From Skermanella stibiiresistens SB22 (GTDB lineage: Bacteria > Pseudomonadota > Alphaproteobacteria > Azospirillales > Azospirillaceae), in assembly GCF_000576635.1 (NCBI RefSeq), contig NZ_AVFL01000026.1:55752-119751 (forward strand): a stretch of 64,000 nt of DNA, read 5' to 3'. The translations under genes and the position numbers were made by a program. Under the pieces are notes generated by a model. It did no database searches. It saw only the letters and a program-made list of their open reading frames with translations, and was not told where the DNA came from. Shown in pieces: positions 44,668-53,806 of this stretch. Every line of letters starts with the position of its first letter. Position 1 is the stretch's first letter.

Positions 44668-44900
44668 TGCCGTATTTGAGCTTGCGTCGCCTAAGTCCCC
44701 AGTTGTGCCTCGCGCTAGAGCACTATCTCGCCACGGGCTACGACGTTTGAGGCATCGATCTTGGTCAGTACCGCTTTATTCGTGAGCTCGTTCGATATGG
44801 CAGGATAGAGGCCAAGATCACCTTAGATCGTTCGAACCAAAAGGCTTTTGGTTTAGCGAGGCTTCTGCAGCGCCTCCGAGGCGCAAGCAAGATCTCCTAG
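44667..44900 (+). pseudogene. broken ORF coupled to DUF6641, in-frame TGA
   Basis: Starts MPYLSLRRLSPQLCLALEHY at the TAATG junction, stops at TGA 44748-44750 after 27 residues, then continues in the same frame for 49 codons (GIDLGQYRFIRELVRYGRIE...RLRGASKIS) to TAG 44898. The two parts together would make 77 residues, a coherent amphipathic protein, so a nonsense mutation is likely. Family not recognised. The end overlaps the minus-strand ORF. Confidence 0.45.
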
Positions 44901-45437
44901 CCCTGAGCTACAATTTGGGTCGTATTTTTTGAGGTTCACCGGACATGCTAACATCTTTCGATAGCTATTTCCTTGGTACACTCCTTCAACGCGAAACGAC
45001 AATATGCATTGACCGTCTATGTACTTCCTACTCCAGTCCCAGTTCCCGGCGTGTATAAGACGATTGATGCCTTCTGAAATGGGTGTTCCGTATGTCATGC
45101 TGAGGGATGCGCAAGATGTTGCCCAGGCATATCCTAAGGATTTAATGTTCTTGCACTTGATTTCATCATTGGATGTCATAGCCTCACTCTGAGTGGCTAT
45201 CCGCTCTGGCGCTATTTTATTTTGATTACCATTTACGGAGCCGTTCTTTGACGTCGTGTCTGGGATCGTCACACGTGCTTCTGGTAGAGTTCCCTCATTC
45301 TTCTCACGCAAAGTCCCTGTTGTAGAGAAGCCTTTCTCGACCTTGGCTTCTTTCAATAGCAGAATGCTCCCTGCGGCTCCCCCGCCGACCAATACAGATC
45401 CCCAAAGAAGCATTCCAACAACTTTTATGGTTTCCAT
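44853..45437 (-). CDS. hypothetical membrane-anchored island protein
   Basis: A 194-residue protein: one N-terminal TM helix (VVGMLLWGSVLVGGGAAGSILLL), a Ser/Thr/Asn-rich linker and a Cys-containing C-terminal domain (CKNIKSLGYAWATSCASL, CPVNLKKYDPNC). The extracytoplasmic part may form disulfides. No domain recognised. Start at ATG 45437; an upstream Met would add 15 residues. Confidence 0.65.
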   Translation of the reverse strand: METIKVVGMLLWGSVLVGGGAAGSILLLKEAKVEKGFSTTGTLREKNEGTLPEARVTIPDTTSKNGSVNGNQNKIAPERIATQSEAMTSNDEIKCKNIKSLGYAWATSCASLSMTYGTPISEGINRLIHAGNWDWSRKYIDGQCILSFRVEGVYQGNSYRKMLACPVNLKKYDPNCSSGLGDLACASEALQKPR

Positions 45438-45482
45438 TAGTTCATCACGCCTCTGAGTTGCTCTGCTGAGATTTAGGATCAA

Positions 45483-45911
45483 AAAAGTTAATAGAAAACT
45501 ACCATCGCGCTGCTACAGAGTTCATGGCTTAGAGGAAGTCCCAAACTGGTCAAGTTTGTTGCGTTTCAATTGGTTAATGTTTGAACACCAGGGTTTTGCT
45601 AGGAATTCTTATCGAGGGCAAAGCCTTTGATAGCTAATGAATAAGCTTTCGATGAGTAGAAGCTAACGTGATGCGCGACAGAGCGCCTTATAGGGTGGTT
45701 TTCGCTGTAAGTGTTACCCTGGCGCGCTTGCATCGTTGAGTAACCTTATTGGCCCTTGCAGGGCGAATGCGCACAACTACGCAGAGAGCTTCGACGTGTA
45801 GCCGAACTCACCAAAGAAACCCTGCGTGAGACATAATTGGCTTGCACAAAACCTACACAGCAAGAAAACTGCGCTATAAGGCCTTGATATAGTATTAAAA
45901 ATTGGGCTGCG
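45483..45911. other. right end of the element, 429 nt non-coding
   Basis: Between the membrane-protein gene and attR. It carries CCTACACA near 45852, echoing CCTACACA near the left end (34603) and in the integrase start region (34641). These could be arm-type integrase sites. A GGCCCTTGCAGGGC palindrome lies near 45755. No gene supported. Confidence 0.45.
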
Positions 45912-45995
45912 CATTACGTCAACAACATGATGAGCCAGGGCGCCTGCCTGATCGACACCACCGGCGTCGTCACCATGCGCTGCCTCGAGAGCTGA
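45912..45995 (+). pseudogene. major capsid protein gene, 3' part
   Basis: In frame with the left half: HYVNN then MMSQGACLIDTTGVVTMRCLES and a TGA. The five codons before MMSQ repeat the left end (HFVNN). It ends where a capsid C-terminus is expected, before the next phage gene at 46048. It has no start or ribosome site of its own. Confidence 0.88.
45917..45928. repeat. attR core of nested element
   Basis: CGTCAACAACAT, identical to attL (34476-34487). Confidence 0.88.
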
Positions 45996-46047
45996 GCGGC
46001 GCCAAAGCGAGCCCGCGTTCTTCCAACATCCTTCGGAGTATTTCGCG

Positions 46048-46317
46048 ATGGCATTCAAGACCAAGGACCTGAGTGTCCTGGCATACGCCAATGGCTTCAC
46101 CCTTTGGCATTTCACCACGATCGATCCCGCGGCCGATGTGGACACCTCCGGGTACTTCAGCGGCGCCTCGGACATGCTGCGGGTTGGCGACATGATCATG
46201 GCGAACCTGGATACCGACGGGACGCCGCAGGCCGGCATCCTGCTGGTGGCGTCCAATGGCGGTGGCACCGTCGATGTCGCCAACCTGACCCAGGTCGGCG
46301 CCACCAACGGCGACTGA
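46048..46317 (+). CDS. small phage structural-type protein
   Basis: An 89-residue protein (FTLWHFTTIDPAADVDTSGYF; VGDMIMANLDTDGTPQAGILLVAS), beta-rich by pattern. It sits between capsid and tail tube A, and may be a head decoration or fibre-like protein; there is no recognised domain. Confidence 0.72.
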   Translation: MAFKTKDLSVLAYANGFTLWHFTTIDPAADVDTSGYFSGASDMLRVGDMIMANLDTDGTPQAGILLVASNGGGTVDVANLTQVGATNGD

Positions 46318-46360
46318 CGGCCGGCCTGCCGGGCCATCACGACGACAGGAGATCATCTAG

Positions 46361-46933
46361 ATGGCGCTGACCCCGATCGGTTTGTGCGGCAGGGCCCTGA
46401 TCAAGATCGGGGCCTCCGCCATCACCAGCTTCACCGACGGCACCGCCGAGGCGGAGGTCGCCGACGCCCTCTACGCCTCGACGCGCGACGCGCTGCTCTC
46501 GGCCAACGCCTGGAGCTTCGCGACGGTCCAGGCGACGCTGGCCCTGCTGGCCGAGCCTCCGCTGGGCGACTACGACTTCGCCCACGCCCTGCCGGTCGAT
46601 TTCCTGCGGGCGCTGTCCGCCGGGATGCCGGGCCAGGGCAGGGGCATCGGCTACCGCATCATGGGGACGACGCTCCAGTCCGACGCCGACCAGGTCACGC
46701 TGACCTATGTCTGCCGTCCGCTGGAGACGGCGTTCCCGCCGTTCTTCGACCAGGCCCTGATCGCGCGGCTGGCGGCCGAGTTCTGCCTGCCGCTGACCGA
46801 GAACACCAGCCGGGCGGAGGCGCTGACCCGGCTGGCCGAGGTCGAGTTCCGCCGGGCGCGCCTGATCGACGTCCAACAGGACACCCAGCCGGGGTTCGAG
46901 GACTTCACCCTGATCGAGGCGCGGAACGGATGA
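46361..46933 (+). CDS. tail tubular protein A-like (gp11-type)
   Basis: A 190-residue protein. LCGRALIKIGASAITSFTDGTAEAEVADALYASTRDALLSANAWSFA is typical of T7-like tail tubular protein A, the ring that follows the portal. The stop overlaps the next start by 4 nt (ATGA). Confidence 0.88.
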   Translation: MALTPIGLCGRALIKIGASAITSFTDGTAEAEVADALYASTRDALLSANAWSFATVQATLALLAEPPLGDYDFAHALPVDFLRALSAGMPGQGRGIGYRIMGTTLQSDADQVTLTYVCRPLETAFPPFFDQALIARLAAEFCLPLTENTSRAEALTRLAEVEFRRARLIDVQQDTQPGFEDFTLIEARNG

Positions 46934-48843
46934 CCCGCGTCCGTTCCCACAAGACAAACTTCACCACCGGCGAGATCTCCCGCCTGCTGCTGGGGCGGGG
47001 CGATCTGCGCGCCTATGACAACGGCGCGCTGACGCTCCGCAACCTGCTGATCCACCCGACCGGCGGCATCACGCGGCGGCCGGGCATGGCGTTCAGCGCC
47101 GCAGCGCGGGGGGCGGGGCGGCTGGTCGCGTTCGAGTTCAGCATCGACCAGACCTATCTGCTCGCCTTCTCGGAATACCGGATCGACGTCCACCATGACG
47201 ACGCCGTCGTCGCGACGGTCGACTCGCCCTGGACGGCGGCGCAGCTCGGTCAGATCACCTGGACGCAGAGCGGCGACACCCTGCTGGTCTGCCATCCCGA
47301 CGTGGCGCCCCGCAAGCTGAAGCGGACGGGCGAGACCGCGTGGTCGCTCGAGGAATGGCAATTCCTGGTCGAGGGCGAGGCGATCCGGCATCCCTGGTAC
47401 CGCTTCGCGCCGGTCGGCGTGACGCTGACGCCCAGCGCCACGACGGGAACCGTCACGCTGACCGCCTCGGCCGCCGTGTTCCAGGCAGGGCACGCGGGCG
47501 TCAGGCTGCGGGTGGCGGGCCGGCAGGTCACCGTGACCGACGTGCTGTCGGCCACGCAGGTCAAGGCCGTCGTGGCGGAGACCCTGCTGGGAACCACCGC
47601 CGCCGCGGTGTGGGACGAGCAGGCGTTCTCCGCCTTGCGGGGCTATCCCGTGTCGGCGGCGTTCCACCAGGACAGGCTCGTGATCGGCGGCTCGCGGGAG
47701 CTGCCCAACCGGCTGTGGCTGTCGCGTTCCGCCGATATCTGGAACTTCGACCTGGGCACCGGGCTGGACGACGAGGCGATCGAGTTCGGCATCCTGTCGG
47801 ACCAGATCAACGCGATCCGGGCGGTGTTCTCGGGGCGGCACCTGCAGGTCTTCACGTCCGGGGCCGAATGGATGGTGACGGGCGAGCCGCTGACGCCCGC
47901 GACCATCCAGCTCAACCGGCAGACCCGGATCGGCTCGCCGACCGACCGGTCGGTGGCACCGCGCGATGTCGACGGGGCGACCCTGTTCGTCTCGCGGAAC
48001 GGGCGGGAGATCCGCGAGTTCCTCTACGCCGACACCGAGGAGGCCTATCAGGCGACCGATCTGGCCCTGCTCGCCCGGCATCTGGTGGTTCGGCCGATCG
48101 ACCAGGACTACGACCAGGTCCGCCGTCTGATGCTGGTGGTCATGGCCGATGGCGGCTTGGGGGCGCTGAGGCTGTTCCGCGCCGAGGAGGTCACCGCCTG
48201 GACCCTGATCGACACCACCGGGACGATCCACTCGGTCGCCGTGGTCGGCGACGACGTCTATCTGCTGGTCCAGCGGCCGGAAGGCTTCTCGACCCGCTGG
48301 AACATCGAGCGGCTGGACGACGCGCTCCACCTCGACGCCGGGCTGTATGGCGAGAGCGCCACCGCGGCCGCGGCGTGGTCGGGGCTGGATCACCTGGAGG
48401 GCCAGTCGGTCGCGGTGGTGGCCGACGGGGTGCTCCGGCTGAACGCCACGGTGTCGGGCGGGACCATCACGCTCGACCCGCCGGCCAAGGTGGTGGAGGC
48501 GGGCCTCCCCTTCACCCACGTGGTCGAGCCGCTGCCGCCGAACCCGCTGGCGGCGGGCGGCGGGCGGGGTCCCGCGCACCGGCTGGTCCAGGTGGTCTTC
48601 CAACTGGAGGACACGGCGGCGCTGCGGGCCGATGTCGGCGCCGGGCTGACCGACTTTCCCCTGCGCCGACTGGGTGCCGGGACCTTGGGGGACGGCCCGC
48701 CGCCCCGGGTCAGCGGCGATGCGCGGCTGCGCTCGCTGGGGTGGGCGCGGGACCGGACCAAACCCTTGTGGCGGATCGAGCAGGATGCGCCCCTGCCTTT
48801 CACGCTGCTCTCCGTAACCATGGAATTGAAGGTGAACGACTGA
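46930..48843 (+). CDS. tail tubular protein B-like (gp12-type)
   Basis: A 637-residue protein starting MTRVRSHKTNFTTGEISRLLLGRGDL, with LTLRNLLIHPTGGITRRPGMAF and repeated beta segments typical of the podovirus tail nozzle. It forms the lower tail tube. ATGA overlap with tail tube A and TGATG overlap with the next gene indicate tight translational coupling. Confidence 0.88.
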   Translation: MTRVRSHKTNFTTGEISRLLLGRGDLRAYDNGALTLRNLLIHPTGGITRRPGMAFSAAARGAGRLVAFEFSIDQTYLLAFSEYRIDVHHDDAVVATVDSPWTAAQLGQITWTQSGDTLLVCHPDVAPRKLKRTGETAWSLEEWQFLVEGEAIRHPWYRFAPVGVTLTPSATTGTVTLTASAAVFQAGHAGVRLRVAGRQVTVTDVLSATQVKAVVAETLLGTTAAAVWDEQAFSALRGYPVSAAFHQDRLVIGGSRELPNRLWLSRSADIWNFDLGTGLDDEAIEFGILSDQINAIRAVFSGRHLQVFTSGAEWMVTGEPLTPATIQLNRQTRIGSPTDRSVAPRDVDGATLFVSRNGREIREFLYADTEEAYQATDLALLARHLVVRPIDQDYDQVRRLMLVVMADGGLGALRLFRAEEVTAWTLIDTTGTIHSVAVVGDDVYLLVQRPEGFSTRWNIERLDDALHLDAGLYGESATAAAAWSGLDHLEGQSVAVVADGVLRLNATVSGGTITLDPPAKVVEAGLPFTHVVEPLPPNPLAAGGGRGPAHRLVQVVFQLEDTAALRADVGAGLTDFPLRRLGAGTLGDGPPPRVSGDARLRSLGWARDRTKPLWRIEQDAPLPFTLLSVTMELKVND

Positions 48844-49451
48844 TGGGTGGTGTCGCGAACATGGCCTTGCAGGCCCTCCCGGTGATCGCCAGCGCGCAGC
48901 GGGTGGTCACGGATTTGTCCAACGCCTCGGACGCCCGCAGGGCGGCCCAGGCGGAAGCCCAGGCGAAGGCCGATGAACTGGCCTTCGAGAAGCAGAAGGA
49001 GGCCAACCGGATCCAGGAGCTGGCCGATCAGAAACAGCACGCGGCGGAGGTCCTGGCCGAGACGCACGCGCTCCAGAAGCGCCAGCTGACGCAGGATCAG
49101 GAGGCGGCGACCACCGCGCAGGCCGCCGACATCGCGACGCGCCAGGCGCAGATCGACGCCAGCGCCGCCGCCGACGAGGCGGCCCGGCGCGACGCGCTGC
49201 GCCGGGCGGTTGGCCGGACCAAGGCCAATCTGGGCGCGCGGGGCGGCGGCACGTCGGACGGGTCCGGCGAGGCGGTCCTGCTGGGGCTGGTCAACACGAC
49301 CGACGCCGCCACGCGTCAGGCGACCGCGGTCGATCAGCTGAGGACCCAGGCGCTGGCGGGGGAGGTCACCGACACCCGCAAGCGCAACCTGCTGGACCAG
49401 ACCCAGCTGGCCGAGCGCCAGCGGCTCGAGCTGTTCAACGCCGCCTATTGA
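48843..49451 (+). CDS. internal virion-type coiled-coil protein
   Basis: A 202-residue Ala/Gln-rich protein dominated by heptad-like helices (AQAEAQAKADELAFEKQKEANRIQELADQKQHAAEVLAETH). It has a Gly/Ser-rich break (GGGTSDGSGEA). Its position between tail tube B and tailspike corresponds to T7 gp13-16 internal proteins, though it is much shorter than those. Confidence 0.75.
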   Translation: MGGVANMALQALPVIASAQRVVTDLSNASDARRAAQAEAQAKADELAFEKQKEANRIQELADQKQHAAEVLAETHALQKRQLTQDQEAATTAQAADIATRQAQIDASAAADEAARRDALRRAVGRTKANLGARGGGTSDGSGEAVLLGLVNTTDAATRQATAVDQLRTQALAGEVTDTRKRNLLDQTQLAERQRLELFNAAY

Positions 49452-49483
49452 GACCGCGATGGGGGAACGGAGATGGACACGTC

Positions 49484-51514
49484 ATGACCGAACACATCAA
49501 GATCGGCGCGGTCCCGCCGCGCCGGCACTTCATCGCGGACGGGATCCAGCGGGCCTTCGCCTATCCGTTCCCGATCTTCGCGACGGAGGACATGGAGGTC
49601 CACCTCGACGCCGCCCTGCAAACGGGCGGCTTCGCCGTGACCGGGAGCGGATCCAGCGCCGGCGGGACCGTAATCTTCGATTTGGCCCCGGCGGAGGGCG
49701 TCCAGGTCACCCTGCTGCGCCGGCTGCCCTACGAAAGGGTGACCGACTTCCTGGAGAGCGGCGCGCTGCCGGCCCGCGCGCTGAACGACGAGTACGACTA
49801 CCTGACCGCCTGCGTCCAGCAATTGGCCGACGACGCCTCGCTGACGCTGCGCTACGCCGCGACCGACCTGCCGGCGTCGTCCCTGCTGCCGGGCAGGGCG
49901 GCTCGTGCGAACCAGTTGCTGGCGTTCGACGGCGGCGGCAACCCGACGGTGACGCCGGCGATCGACAGCGAGGCACTGGGCAGCTTCGTGGCACCGGGAG
50001 CCGGCGCCGTGCGGCGGTCGATCCGGGACAAGCTGGCGGATGTCGCGTCGGTCAAGGACTTCGGCGCCACCGGCGATGGCATCGCCGACGACACCCTTGC
50101 GATCCAGGCCGCCTTGACGGCGGCGACGGCGGTGTTCGTGCCGCCCGGGCTCTACCGGGTGACCGCGACGTTGCCGGTCGGGTACGGACAAACGCTCCAC
50201 GGGTCGGGGGCGGGGTCGATCATCCGGGCGGACGGGGCTGGGTTTCCGGTGATCCTGTTGCCCGACAGCTACGCCTGCCTGCATCACCTGCGGATCGAGG
50301 GAGGCACGGTCGGCGTCAAGCTGACCGGGCGCGACGGACCGTGCGTGCAGAACGCCGTCCACGACCTGACCATCTGGGACACCGAAACCGGCGTCGTGCT
50401 GGACGGCGGCGACAGTCCGGACCGGCCCTGCTACTGGAACAACCTAGCCCGCGTGCTGGTGGTGCGGCATCTGCTGCACGGCATCCATCTGGTCCGCACG
50501 GGGGCGGGCGATACGCCGAACGCCAACAAGTTCCACTGCTGCCGGGTCTACTCGCTGGGGGTGCCCAGCACCGGATCGGGCTTCCACGTCCAGCACGGCC
50601 GCTACAACAACGCCTTCGTCGATTGCGAGGCGAACCTGTCGACGACGGCCCATTCCTGCTTCCGGATCGGGCCGGACACCGACAAGACCCTGCTGGTCAA
50701 TCTCTACACCGAGTCGGTGGGCGGCGTGCCCAACGTGTACCTGGAGGCGGGGTCGATCGAGACCTCGATCACCAACCTGTTCTCGGCCAGCGGCGGGCCG
50801 GCGATCTGGGACCAGTCGGGCGGCGAGTTCACCGCCTACAACGCCGGATACCCGGCCAAGAACCGCTTCAAGCGAAGTCAGGTGACCGACCTGACGGTGG
50901 AGGCGATGCGGTACGAGACCCGCTTCGTCGATCCCGTCGCGGGTGGCGTCGTGACGCCCGACATGACGCGCTCGGTCCATCTGGTCAGCGCCTTCAACGG
51001 CGCCGTCGAGTTCCGCCTGCCGGCTCCCGGCGCCGCCGAGGGGCGGTCGCTCACCATCAAGAAGATGGACCAGAGCGGCAACGTGGTGATGGTGACCGAC
51101 GCCACCGGCTCCGGCCCCGACGGCAGGCCGTTCCCGCTCGGTGGCCGCCACGACTTCGTCACCGTGGTGTCGAACGGCGCGGCGTGGTGGATCACGGCGG
51201 CCCACCTGGTTCCCGGCAACGCCGGGTTCCTGGAGGGAGCCCCCCTGTTCGAACCGGACCTGAGCCGGAGCGTCTATCTGGTCAGCGCCTTCGGCGGGGC
51301 GACCGAGGTCCGGCTGCCAGCGCCGTCGGCGACCCTGGCGGTCGGCCGCACGGTGACGATCAAGAAATCCGACATCAGCGGCAACGCCGTCACCGTCACC
51401 CAGGGCGGCGGCGGCGGGCCCGACGGCGAGGCGATCGTCCTGGCCGGGAAGGGGCACGCGGTGACCGCGATGTCGAACGGCGCCGCCTGGCACATCCTGG
51501 CGCGCAACCCATGA
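49484..51514 (+). CDS. tailspike/tail fibre protein
   Basis: A 676-residue protein. The N-terminal 150 residues match the T7 tail-fibre attachment domain (YPFPIFATEDMEVHLD...LLRRLPYERVTDFLESGALPARALNDEYDYL). A pectate-lyase-like beta-helix domain starts near residue 190 (SVKDFGATGDGIADDTLAIQAAL). Two near-identical C-terminal modules of about 80 residues (493-571 and 592-672) end the protein. It would bind or cleave host surface glycan. Confidence 0.9.
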   Translation: MTEHIKIGAVPPRRHFIADGIQRAFAYPFPIFATEDMEVHLDAALQTGGFAVTGSGSSAGGTVIFDLAPAEGVQVTLLRRLPYERVTDFLESGALPARALNDEYDYLTACVQQLADDASLTLRYAATDLPASSLLPGRAARANQLLAFDGGGNPTVTPAIDSEALGSFVAPGAGAVRRSIRDKLADVASVKDFGATGDGIADDTLAIQAALTAATAVFVPPGLYRVTATLPVGYGQTLHGSGAGSIIRADGAGFPVILLPDSYACLHHLRIEGGTVGVKLTGRDGPCVQNAVHDLTIWDTETGVVLDGGDSPDRPCYWNNLARVLVVRHLLHGIHLVRTGAGDTPNANKFHCCRVYSLGVPSTGSGFHVQHGRYNNAFVDCEANLSTTAHSCFRIGPDTDKTLLVNLYTESVGGVPNVYLEAGSIETSITNLFSASGGPAIWDQSGGEFTAYNAGYPAKNRFKRSQVTDLTVEAMRYETRFVDPVAGGVVTPDMTRSVHLVSAFNGAVEFRLPAPGAAEGRSLTIKKMDQSGNVVMVTDATGSGPDGRPFPLGGRHDFVTVVSNGAAWWITAAHLVPGNAGFLEGAPLFEPDLSRSVYLVSAFGGATEVRLPAPSATLAVGRTVTIKKSDISGNAVTVTQGGGGGPDGEAIVLAGKGHAVTAMSNGAAWHILARNP

Positions 51515-51533
51515 GGAAAGGAGCGAGGATCAA

Positions 51534-51881
51534 ATGCTTGATCAAGAGCGGGAGGCGCGGCTCAACCTGCTGACCTCCGACCTGCCGGCGGCGGTCAGGC
51601 GGGCGGTGGACGCCTACGCCGCATTCTCCGAGACCGAGGCGCCGGCGGAGGCGAAGGAGTTCACCGCGTTCCAGAACGCCTGCAAGTCCGCGATCGGCCA
51701 CCTGACCGCGCTGTTCCAGTTCCAGAAGCTGGTCGCGGCGGTGCTGGCCCCGAAGGACGAGGCCGCCCCTCGGGAGGACCCCTTCGCCGATGTCTACGAA
51801 CGGGCGAAACGGACCTTGGATGCCATGGGGGACGCCATGGGGGACGCCTTGGACGACGCGGATGGGTCGGACGAGGACTGA
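51534..51881 (+). CDS. putative small terminase subunit
   Basis: A 115-residue acidic protein (LLTSDLPAAVRRAVDAYAAFSETE; FQNACKSAIGHLTALFQFQKLVAAVLAPKDE), helical with an Asp-rich end. It sits directly upstream of the large terminase with no gap. Its role is inferred from position (T7 gp18-like); no domain is recognised. Confidence 0.65.
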   Translation: MLDQEREARLNLLTSDLPAAVRRAVDAYAAFSETEAPAEAKEFTAFQNACKSAIGHLTALFQFQKLVAAVLAPKDEAAPREDPFADVYERAKRTLDAMGDAMGDALDDADGSDED

Positions 51882-53399
51882 ATGGTGGGCAGGGAATTCA
51901 AGAGCTTCAAGGAATTCCTGGTGATCTGGAACTCGCACCAACTGCTGCCATCGCCCGAACATCACGTCAGGATCGCCGAGTGGCTGACCCGGGAGTGGCG
52001 CGGGGGCGACCGGCGCCTGCTGCTGATGGCGTTCCGCAACAGCGGGAAATCGACGGTGGTCGGGCTGTTCGCGGCGTGGCTGCTCAAGACGGACCCGTCC
52101 CTCCGGATCCTGGTGCTGGCGGCGGATCTGGCGCTCGCGAAGAAAATGGTCCGCACGGTCAAGCGGATCATCGAGCGTCATCCGCAGACCCAGCACTTGA
52201 GACCGGACAAGGCCGACCAGTGGGCCAGCGACCAGTTCACCATCAACAGGCCGATGGAGCTGCGCGATCCGAGCATGCTGGCGCGCGGGATCGGGGCCAA
52301 CCTGACCGGCAGCCGGGCCGATGTCGTGATCTGCGACGACGTCGAGGTGCCGCGCACCTGCGACACCGCGCCGAAACGGGAGGATCTGCGCGATCGGCTG
52401 GGCGAGATCGACTACATCATGGTGCCGGGCGGCATGCAGCTCTACATCGGCACGCCGCACAGCTACTACACCATCTACGCCGACCAGCCGCGCCGGGAGG
52501 TCGGCGAGACCGTCCCGTTCCTGGCGGAGTTCAAGCGGCTGCTCATCCCTGTGCGGGACGAGGCCGGCGCCAGCGCGTGGCCCGGCCGCTTCCCGGACGA
52601 GGTGATCGACCGGATCCGGCGCGCGACCGGACCCAACAAGTTCGAAAGCCAGATGATGTTGCGGCCGGTCAGCGTCGCCCAGGGCCGGCTCGACCCCGAT
52701 AAGCTTCGCTCCTACGAGGCCGAACTGGACTACAGGGAAGCCGGCGGCATGCCGGTCCTGACCCTGGAGGGCCGCCGCATGGTGTCGGCGACCTGCTGGT
52801 GGGACCCCGCCTATGGCGCGGGCGCTCCGGAGGGGGCGCCGCGCGAGGGCGGGGTTGGCGATGGCAGCGTCGTCGCCGCCGTCTTCTCCGACGCCGAGGG
52901 CGGCTTCTGGCTGCACCGGGTCCGTTACCTGTCGGTGGATCCCGACGACCCCGACGACGAGGCGACCCAGCAGTGCCGGCAGGTCGCGGGCTTCCTCCGC
53001 GATTTCCACCTGCCGGCGGTGTCGCTGGAGATCAACGGCGTCGGCCGCTTCCTGCCGAGCATCCTGCGGCGGGAACTGGGCAAGGCCGGCGTCGCCGCCT
53101 CGGTGCTGGAGAAGTCGTCCTCGGTGCCGAAGGAGCGCCGCATCCTGGAGGCGTTCGACGCCGTGCTGGCGGCGGGCGCGCTCCACGCCCACCGGAGCGT
53201 ATGGGACACCGCCTTCATCCGCGAGATGCGCGAGTGGCGTCCCGGCGGCCGCCACAAGGGCCATGACGACGGCTTGGACGCCGTCGCCGGCTGCCTGCTG
53301 GCGGAGCCGATCCGCTTCGGTTCGTCCGCGAGGCCCGGCCGCGACGCCGATTGGCGGGGCGGTCCCGTGACCCGGGTCGCGAGCGACTTCAGGGTCTGA
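51882..53399 (+). CDS. terminase large subunit
   Basis: A 505-residue DNA-packaging motor. Walker A FRNSGKST (51-58), Walker B ADVVICDDVE (146-155), an adenine/C-motif region and a C-terminal RNase H-like nuclease with DPAYGAG and DGSVVAAVFS. It follows the small terminase-like gene directly. It is intact, so DNA packaging would be possible if capsid is made. Confidence 0.93.
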   Translation: MVGREFKSFKEFLVIWNSHQLLPSPEHHVRIAEWLTREWRGGDRRLLLMAFRNSGKSTVVGLFAAWLLKTDPSLRILVLAADLALAKKMVRTVKRIIERHPQTQHLRPDKADQWASDQFTINRPMELRDPSMLARGIGANLTGSRADVVICDDVEVPRTCDTAPKREDLRDRLGEIDYIMVPGGMQLYIGTPHSYYTIYADQPRREVGETVPFLAEFKRLLIPVRDEAGASAWPGRFPDEVIDRIRRATGPNKFESQMMLRPVSVAQGRLDPDKLRSYEAELDYREAGGMPVLTLEGRRMVSATCWWDPAYGAGAPEGAPREGGVGDGSVVAAVFSDAEGGFWLHRVRYLSVDPDDPDDEATQQCRQVAGFLRDFHLPAVSLEINGVGRFLPSILRRELGKAGVAASVLEKSSSVPKERRILEAFDAVLAAGALHAHRSVWDTAFIREMREWRPGGRHKGHDDGLDAVAGCLLAEPIRFGSSARPGRDADWRGGPVTRVASDFRV

Positions 53400-53482
53400 G
53401 AAGACGGGCGGACCCTGAGCGATCAAACAAGGCCGCCCCATTCGGAGGCGGCCATTTTTCTGTCCCGAGTTGGAGAAAACAA

Positions 53483-53806
53483 ATGCCCGAAGCGACCGGC
53501 ATCAATCTTTCCTGGTGGATCACCGTGGTCGAGCTGCCCATGCTGGCCGCCCTGTTCTGGCTGATCTGGCATGTCCGCCAGGAGTCCGAGGAGGCGCTCG
53601 ACCGCCTTCACCACCTGTCCGAGACGGCCCTGACCCAGATGCGGGAAAGCCTGTCCGCCTATAAGCTGGAGGTCGCCAAGACCTATGTCTCGGTGGGCTA
53701 TCTCAAGGATATCGAGCGCCGGCTGACCGATCACCTGCTGCGGATCGACGCCAAGCTGGATGGCGCCGCGCTGATCCAGGCCGAGCGCGCCGGGGACCGG
53801 CGATGA
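53483..53806 (+). CDS. small membrane protein, holin or spanin-like
   Basis: A 107-residue protein with a TM helix near the N-terminus (WWITVVELPMLAALFWLIWHV) and a following charged coiled coil. ATG 53483 follows GGAG. By position (ahead of the lysin) it could be an inner-membrane spanin or accessory holin. It overlaps the lysin start by 4 nt. Confidence 0.65.
   Translation: MPEATGINLSWWITVVELPMLAALFWLIWHVRQESEEALDRLHHLSETALTQMRESLSAYKLEVAKTYVSVGYLKDIERRLTDHLLRIDAKLDGAALIQAERAGDRR

Larger units (their letters stand above)
34476..45928 (+). mobile_element. 11.4-kb integrative element inserted in the capsid gene
   Basis: A lower-GC block, codon use unlike its surroundings, flanked by the 12-bp repeat CGTCAACAACAT and carrying its integrase 130 nt inside attL. 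Excision at the repeat removes 11,441 bp and restores a 272-codon capsid gene. Cargo: integrase, second recombinase, restriction-modification pair, HUH Rep protein, DUF6641 protein, DUF6626-like protein, 49-aa protein and unknowns. Either an integrative plasmid-like element or a phage satellite. Borders rest on the repeat and on the restored frame. Confidence 0.9.

Noticed and set aside
44748..44750. TGA as selenocysteine codon
   Set aside because: No Sec-type hairpin or redox motif was seen, and the small product has no family supporting it; a nonsense mutation is simpler.
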